Source of the DNA: Clostridia bacterium
Lineage (GTDB): Bacteria > Bacillota > Clostridia > Oscillospirales > Butyricicoccaceae
Length of the DNA stretch: 17,751 nt
Assembly (NCBI GenBank): GCA_017560175.1
Contig: JAFYOK010000115.1
Span: forward strand, 1 to 17,751
Direction: 5' to 3'
How positions within the stretch are numbered: position 1 is the first letter of the stretch; every line of letters begins with the position of its first letter. Position numbers and translations under genes: made by a program. Positions 13,944 to 17,751 of the stretch are shown here, piece after piece. The notes under the pieces are model-generated. The model ran no database searches. It was not told where the DNA came from and saw nothing but the letters and a program-made list of their open reading frames with translations.

Positions 13944-14205
13944 CGTAAATCATAGTGGAGTTGCATCAATTTGGGGAACGCAACAAAAAAACCACTTGAT
14001 TTATCCTCCCCCGCGTAGAGCGGAGGCTATACAAAAGAAGGGACTGGTAACTGAAGTAACATAATTTTGTAATGAAAACAAAGGTATCGGAATATTGGTT
14101 AGTAGGCCGATATTCCAAACACCCTCTTTCGGAATTCCTGCCGGAAGAGGTCGGCGAAGACGGCATAAGCCGTTGACGTCAAAATTAAAGAGGAGGTAAT
14201 TATTA
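13944..14205 (+). other. Long structured 5' leader of the membrane-protein cluster
   Basis: About 260 untranslated nt follow the promoter. A multi-part hairpin begins right at the predicted start: AAATCA, GTGG and GTTGC (13947-13964) pair in order with GCAAC, CCAC and TGATTT (13980-14002). Further stems are GGAATATTGG (14089-14098) with CCGATATTCC (14107-14116), CCTCTTTC (14123-14130) with GGAAGAGG (14143-14150), and GACGGC with GCCGTT (14159-14174). TATCGG (14085-14090) can alternatively pair with CCGATA (14107-14112), so two exclusive folds are possible. I do not recognise a riboswitch class, but the density of stems suggests RNA-level control. Confidence 0.5.
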
Positions 14206-14931
14206 ATGCAACTCGAGTATTTAAAGACTGCGAATAGCATGCTGGTTTGGATCGGCTGTATCCCCGGCGTTGCTCTGGTTCTGATTCAGGCTTACATGTT
14301 CATGATGAGAGCATGGAAGACAGGTCCCCAGATGGGTGTTCCCGTAGAAAAGATGAAGGAGGCTGCAAAGTCCTCTCTGATCGCTTCCATCGGTCCCTCT
14401 ATCGTCGTCGTTTCCGGTATGTTCTCTCTGCTGGCTTCGATCGGCGGTCCTCTGTCCTGGATGCGTCTTGCTTACATCGGCTCCGTCATGTACGAGCTGC
14501 CCACAGCTGAGCGTGCTGCTATGTTCTGCGGCTGCCAGCTGGGTACCGACAACATGACACAGGATGCTTTTGCTACAGCAGCATGGATGATGACCATCGG
14601 CTGCCTGGGCTGGATCCTGATCTCTGCTCTGTTTACTGACAAGATGGAAATGCTGCGCGACAAGATCGCTGGCGGTAACATGGATGCCATTCAGGCTCTG
14701 ACCGCAGGCGGCGGCGTCGGTGGTTTCGCTTACATGGTTGCACAGCGCTGCATCCCCTTCAACCCCATGAGCTCCAATCTGTGGGCTGTTGTTGCATCGA
14801 CTGTTTTCACCGTATGGCTGAACACATACATGAAGAAGAACCCCACAGCTAAGTGGGCACAGCAGTTCGGTATGACCATTTCGATGTTCTTCGGTATGGC
14901 TGTCGGCGCGATCGCAATTTTCATCGCGTAA
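14206..14931 (+). CDS. A1: polytopic membrane protein, DUF5058-like, first copy
   Basis: This 241-residue protein of unknown function has about six hydrophobic segments (near 13-34, 57-80, 122-143, 165-180, 191-208, 222-241). Conserved blocks, judged by comparison with its paralogue at 15872, are YLKTANSM at the start, MKEAAKSS, GPS then SLLAS and GGPL, WMRLA, IGSVMYELP, SALFTDKME and the glycine-rich ALTAGGGVGGF (164-174), which may be a re-entrant or pore-lining loop. From memory it resembles Pfam family DUF5058; this is not verified. AGGAGG lies 9 nt before the ATG. The next gene (B1) follows after 27 nt, and the A-B pair is repeated at 15872-17342. A role as one subunit of a transporter is inferred from topology and from the amidohydrolase downstream. 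Confidence 0.8.
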   Translation: MQLEYLKTANSMLVWIGCIPGVALVLIQAYMFMMRAWKTGPQMGVPVEKMKEAAKSSLIASIGPSIVVVSGMFSLLASIGGPLSWMRLAYIGSVMYELPTAERAAMFCGCQLGTDNMTQDAFATAAWMMTIGCLGWILISALFTDKMEMLRDKIAGGNMDAIQALTAGGGVGGFAYMVAQRCIPFNPMSSNLWAVVASTVFTVWLNTYMKKNPTAKWAQQFGMTISMFFGMAVGAIAIFIA

Positions 14932-14958
14932 ACAGAATACTGAGAAAGGAGTATCATT

Positions 14959-15645
14959 ATGGAAAACAAGAACAATATCTTCAGAGGCGACTTCCTGCCT
15001 TGGATTATTAAGTGGGGCCGTGCAACAAACCTGCTGGGTGTTGTCCTGGCGTTTGGTCCCTGCCTGATGCTGGCTCTGATGGGCATTTGGCCCAACTGGA
15101 CAGCTCTGGCTGCTTGTGCTGCCGTTCAGATCCCCGGTCTGATCGTCACACAGATTCGTGAGCCTATCTCTTTCTTTACAGTCCTGGGTGTTCCCGGCAC
15201 ATACATGGCGTTCCTGTCCGGTAACATCTCCAACATGCGTGTTCCCTGTGCATCGATCGCTACAAAGTCGGCCGGTTATGCAGAAGGTTCTGACGAAGGT
15301 ACAATCACAGCAACCATCGGTATCGCTATTTCTACATTCGTCTCCACAATCTTCCTGACCATCGGCGTTATCGCAGGCTCCTGGCTGCTGTCCATCCTGC
15401 CCCCCGTCGTTACACAGATCCTGAACCTGCTGCTGCCCGCTCTGTTTGCAACACTGCTGGTCAACTACATCTGGATGAGACCCAAGTTCGGTGTCATGTG
15501 GACTCCCGTCTGCTTCGTCATGTACTGGATGTATCTGCAGGGCTTCTTCGGATTCACAACTCTCTCCACAGCTTTCGTTCCCATTTTCTGCGCCTTTGGT
15601 GCTATGGGTCTGGGCGTTGTCGGCACAAACAAGGGTTGGTGGTAA
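14959..15645 (+). CDS. B1: polytopic membrane protein partner of A1, first copy
   Basis: This 228-residue hydrophobic protein has about six membrane segments (near 24-44, 48-66, 72-90, 117-142, 152-170, 177-222). The N-terminus is MENKNNIFRGDFLPW...KWGRATNLLG. The most conserved block against its paralogue B2 is GVPG (77-80), YMAFLSGNISN (82-92) and RVP (94-96), then SIAT (99-102) and GTITATIG (114-121), which has the small-residue and Asn/Ser content of a substrate pathway or re-entrant loop. I do not recognise a named family. AAGGAG sits 8 nt before the ATG. Its constant pairing with an A gene suggests that the two form one complex. Function is unknown; transport is the best inference. Confidence 0.75.
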   Translation: MENKNNIFRGDFLPWIIKWGRATNLLGVVLAFGPCLMLALMGIWPNWTALAACAAVQIPGLIVTQIREPISFFTVLGVPGTYMAFLSGNISNMRVPCASIATKSAGYAEGSDEGTITATIGIAISTFVSTIFLTIGVIAGSWLLSILPPVVTQILNLLLPALFATLLVNYIWMRPKFGVMWTPVCFVMYWMYLQGFFGFTTLSTAFVPIFCAFGAMGLGVVGTNKGWW

Positions 15646-15871
15646 GTTAACCATCCCCCGCATCGTGATCAAAGCCCCTATTTGGTCACAAAATCAAATC
15701 CTTTGTTTTTCTACAAATTTTTAGTTAAAAGTCATCCCAAGAGTTCAACTTCGAAAAACTCATCCCCGCACTCGCATATTTAATATGTCGTTGTAGTAAG
15801 TAGGTGAAGCCCTCCTTCCAGATGGAGGGAGGGCTTCTGAGGTTTACAACCAATGGAGGTAACCAGAATTT
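15646..15871 (+). other. Spacer between the two A-B cassettes with strong stem-loop
   Basis: There is no gene in these 226 bp. GAAGCCCTCC (15806-15815) pairs with GGAGGGCTTC (15828-15837), and an internal CCCTCC/GGAGGG pairing competes with it. There is no T-run, so it is more likely an RNA processing or stability stem than a terminator. Smaller inverted repeats are GAGTT/AACTC (around 15739-15759) and CATATT-T-AATATG (around 15774-15786). No convincing internal promoter was seen, so the second cassette probably depends on the promoter at 13909. Confidence 0.45.
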
Positions 15872-16588
15872 ATGGAACTTGCATATTTAAAAACCGCGAA
15901 TAGTATGGGCATGTGGATCTCCTGTATCCCCGCCGTTGTTCTCGTTCTCTTCCAGGCATTCATCTTCATGAAGAGAGCCTGGCAGACAGGTCCCAAGATG
16001 GGCGTCACAGAAGAAATGATGAAGGAAGCTGCAAAGTCTTCGTTCGTCGCATCTCTCGGCCCCTCGATCGTTATCGTAACAGGCATGGTTTCGCTGCTGG
16101 CTTCGGTCGGTGGTCCTCTTGCCTGGATGCGTCTGGCGTTCATCGGCTCCGTCATGTATGAGCTGCCCGCTGCTGACCGTGCTGCAACAGCTGCCGGCTG
16201 CACACTGGGTACAAACAACATGACAGCTGAGGCATTCGCCAATGCAGCATGGATCATGACAACATGCTGCCTGGGTTGGATCCTGGTTTCCGCCCTGTTC
16301 ACAGATAAGATGGAAGCTTTCAGAGACAAGGTCACAGGTGGTAACATGAACTCCCTGACCGCTCTGACAGCAGGCGGCGGCGTCGGCGGCTTTGGTTACA
16401 TGGTCGCACAGCGCTTCCTGCCCTTCAGCCTGACAAATGCCAACATGTGGGCTGCTATCGGCGGCTTCGTCGTATACTTTGCTCTGGCACTGTACGGCAG
16501 AAAGTCCAAGGCTAAGTGGGTTGCTCAGTTCGGTATGACAATCGCAATGATTGCAGGCATGCTGGCTGGTACAATCTTCCTGGCATAA
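15872..16588 (+). CDS. A2: polytopic membrane protein, DUF5058-like, second copy
   Basis: This 238-residue paralogue of A1 is about two thirds identical by eye over the full length and collinear with it. The N-terminal 180 residues are best conserved, while the last 50 differ most. It keeps YLKTANSM, MKEAAKSS, SLLAS and GGPL, WMRLA, IGSVMYELP, SALFTDKME and ALTAGGGVGGF. TM layout is as in A1. GGAGG lies about 13 nt before the ATG. The divergence shows the cassette duplication is old and both copies remain under selection, so A2-B2 may handle a different substrate or mix with A1-B1. DUF5058 is from memory. Function is unknown. Confidence 0.8.
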   Translation: MELAYLKTANSMGMWISCIPAVVLVLFQAFIFMKRAWQTGPKMGVTEEMMKEAAKSSFVASLGPSIVIVTGMVSLLASVGGPLAWMRLAFIGSVMYELPAADRAATAAGCTLGTNNMTAEAFANAAWIMTTCCLGWILVSALFTDKMEAFRDKVTGGNMNSLTALTAGGGVGGFGYMVAQRFLPFSLTNANMWAAIGGFVVYFALALYGRKSKAKWVAQFGMTIAMIAGMLAGTIFLA

Positions 16589-16655
16589 CCTTTGGTTATA
16601 TCAGAGAACGTAAGTTCCCACGAAAGTTTTTTCGACCTGTGAAAAGGAGATAATC

Positions 16656-17342
16656 ATGGAAAACAACAATATTTTTAGAAATGATTTTATTCCCTGGATC
16701 GTTAAATGGGGTCGCGCCACAAACCTGCTCGGCTTGGTCCTCGTATTCGGTCCCTGCCTCTACCTCGGTATGACCGGCATTTGGCCCGACTGGGCTGCTT
16801 TCGGTACAGCTTTCGCCATCCAGTTCCCCATGGTCTGCTCGGCTTACATCAGAGAGCCTATCTCTTACTTTGCAATGCTGGGCGTTCCCGGTTCGTACAT
16901 GGCGTTCCTGTCCGGTAACATTTCTAACCTGCGTGTCCCTGCCTGCTCCATCGCCACAGCTTCGGCCGGCCTGGAAGAAGGTACAGATAAGGGCACAATC
17001 ACAGCTACAATCGGCTGCGCAGTTTCGACTCTGGTCAGCACAGTCTTCCTGACAGTCGGCGTTTTCGCCGGTGCTGCTATCCTGAACGCACTGCCTCCCA
17101 TCGTTACAGCTGCTCTGAACCTGCTGCTGCCCGCTCTGTTTGCGGCTCTGCTGGCTCAGTACACACTGATGAAGCCCAACCTGGCTATGATCTTTATCCC
17201 TCTGGCGTTCGTCGTCTACTGGGCACAGCTGCAGGGCTTCTTCTCCTTCCTGCCCTCCTGGGCAGCTTCCGCTGTTCCTCCCATCATCTGCTCCTTCGGT
17301 GCTATGTTCGCCGGCGTTGCAATGGGTAAGAAGGGCAAGTAA
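16656..17342 (+). CDS. B2: polytopic membrane protein partner of A2, second copy
   Basis: This 228-residue paralogue of B1 is roughly 60 percent identical by eye. It shares NIFR-DF-PWI, KWGRATNLLG, IREPIS, the block YMAFLSGNISN with RVP after it, GTITATIG and LNLLLPALFA. The C-terminal third is least alike and ends GKKGK. AAGGAG precedes the ATG. A 67-nt gap from A2 carries a small CGAAA/TTTCG stem. It is the last gene before a strong terminator. The A and B families are both duplicated in the same order, which argues for an obligate A-B unit. The substrate cannot be read from sequence. Confidence 0.75.
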   Translation: MENNNIFRNDFIPWIVKWGRATNLLGLVLVFGPCLYLGMTGIWPDWAAFGTAFAIQFPMVCSAYIREPISYFAMLGVPGSYMAFLSGNISNLRVPACSIATASAGLEEGTDKGTITATIGCAVSTLVSTVFLTVGVFAGAAILNALPPIVTAALNLLLPALFAALLAQYTLMKPNLAMIFIPLAFVVYWAQLQGFFSFLPSWAASAVPPIICSFGAMFAGVAMGKKGK

Positions 17343-17382
17343 TCGATCTTACGCTATTATAACGTAATATCAAACATAAGAT

Positions 17383-17421
17383 GCCGGGTCGGCAGCCTCT
17401 GGCTTCCGATCCGGCCTTTTT
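17383..17421 (+). terminator. Strong terminator after the A2-B2 cassette
   Basis: GCCGGGTCGGCAGCC (17383-17397) pairs with GGCTTCCGATCCGGC (17401-17415), with one G-U and one mismatch, around TCT and then TTTTT. It separates most membrane-protein transcripts from the amidohydrolase gene, unless read-through or a second promoter operates. Confidence 0.88.
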
Positions 17422-17583
17422 AAGGCATAGCATATAGATTTTTTCTATAAATATGACTTGGAGAAAAATATGCTGCCGACAGGGAATGCCTCCCCGATCG
17501 GCGGTATGAAAATATCCTTTTAACAAGGGAACATCCTATGGTTCCCGGCCTTAAACGAATTGGAAACAAGTGACACACAAAGG

Positions 17584-17606
17584 GTTATGCACCGATTGTG
17601 CATAAC
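17584..17606 (+). promoter_or_regulatory. Perfect inverted repeat directly before the amidohydrolase ribosome binding site
   Basis: GTTATGCAC (17584-17592) and GTGCATAAC (17598-17606) are perfect 9-bp arms around CGATT. The site ends 5 nt before AAAGGA (17612-17617). It could be a repressor operator or an RNA hairpin that affects translation start. No strong promoter was found in 17422-17583, although that stretch has other stems, such as GGGAAC/GTTCCC and TATAGA/TCTATA. Confidence 0.5.
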
Positions 17607-17626
17607 AACAGAAAGGAATTAACATT

Positions 17627-17751
17627 ATGAATAAGCATGAAATCGCTATTAACGCTATCGAAGCTAAGTCTGAACAGCTAATCGATCTGGCACAGAAGAT
17701 GTGGGACGAACCCGAAACCGCATATAACGAAGTTAAGGCTTGCCAGTGGGC
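17627..17751 (+). CDS. M20-family amidohydrolase, AbgB-like (N-terminus only)
   Basis: The first 41 residues are present and the gene runs off the window. MNKHEIAINAIEAKSEQLIDLAQKMWDEPETAYNEV matches the start of M20 zinc amidohydrolases of the p-aminobenzoyl-glutamate hydrolase subunit type, where I-E-A...I-W-D-x-P-E-T-x-x-x-E is the recurrent pattern in E. coli AbgB. Metal ligands lie beyond the window. AAAGGA is 9 nt before the ATG. Members cleave amide bonds of aminoacyl, N-acyl or folate-breakdown compounds in the cytoplasm. Its place behind two membrane-protein pairs suggests that it acts on whatever they import. The exact substrate is unknown. Confidence 0.75.
   Translation, partial: MNKHEIAINAIEAKSEQLIDLAQKMWDEPETAYNEVKACQW

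Noticed and set aside
14221..15672. 483-codon - strand open frame opposite A1-B1
   Set aside because: It spans two real + strand genes and their spacer and its product is Asp/Gln/His/Cys-rich. The + strand frames have paralogues, good ribosome sites and membrane helices.

Overview
The window looks like a chromosomal segment from a strictly anaerobic, spore-lineage Clostridia, most likely the gut Oscillospiraceae/Ruminococcaceae group. This rests on a class III (oxygen-sensitive) ribonucleotide reductase, a GerMN lipoprotein, Firmicutes-style AGGAGG ribosome binding sites, moderately high GC with C/G-ending codons, and intergenic spaces filled with short-hairpin repeats. No rRNA, tRNA, CRISPR array, integrase or transposase gene was seen.

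Layout. 1-1422: the tail of a probable metallophosphoesterase (+), a shared terminator, then rodA (-), whose last 13 codons and stop occur a second time 119 bp beyond its own stop. 1589-3758: a tight + strand operon tsaE-tsaB-rpiB-upp (t6A tRNA modification, pentose isomerisation, uracil salvage). 3815-5155: a D-alanyl-D-alanine carboxypeptidase (-) with an Arg/Ser-rich tail. 5447-8980: an OmpR-type response regulator, a histidine kinase and a GerMN lipoprotein. The regulator and kinase are separated by about 500 bp of repeats, which include a second copy of the regulator's last 13 codons plus stop, an array of small hairpins, a MITE-like element and a strong palindrome. 9025-10368: a MATE exporter. 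10495-13582: the anaerobic ribonucleotide reductase operon nrdD-nrdG behind a consensus promoter and a structured leader. 13902-17751: a promoter with an overlapping inverted repeat, a long structured leader, two tandem copies of a two-gene membrane-protein cassette (A1-B1, A2-B2), a terminator, and the start of an M20 amidohydrolase of the AbgB type.

The two most interesting observations are these. (1) Both rodA and the response regulator gene are followed by a detached second copy of exactly their last 14 codons (stop included). Each copy differs from its partner only at synonymous positions and is separated from it by a hairpin-rich insert of similar size (119 and 131 bp). Because all changes are synonymous, both copies must have diverged while coding, so one copy came from a related genome (or the assembly is a strain mosaic). 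(2) The duplicated A-B membrane-protein pair next to an AbgB-like amidohydrolase looks like an uncharacterised two-subunit transporter coupled to a cytoplasmic hydrolase. The substrate cannot be read from the sequence.
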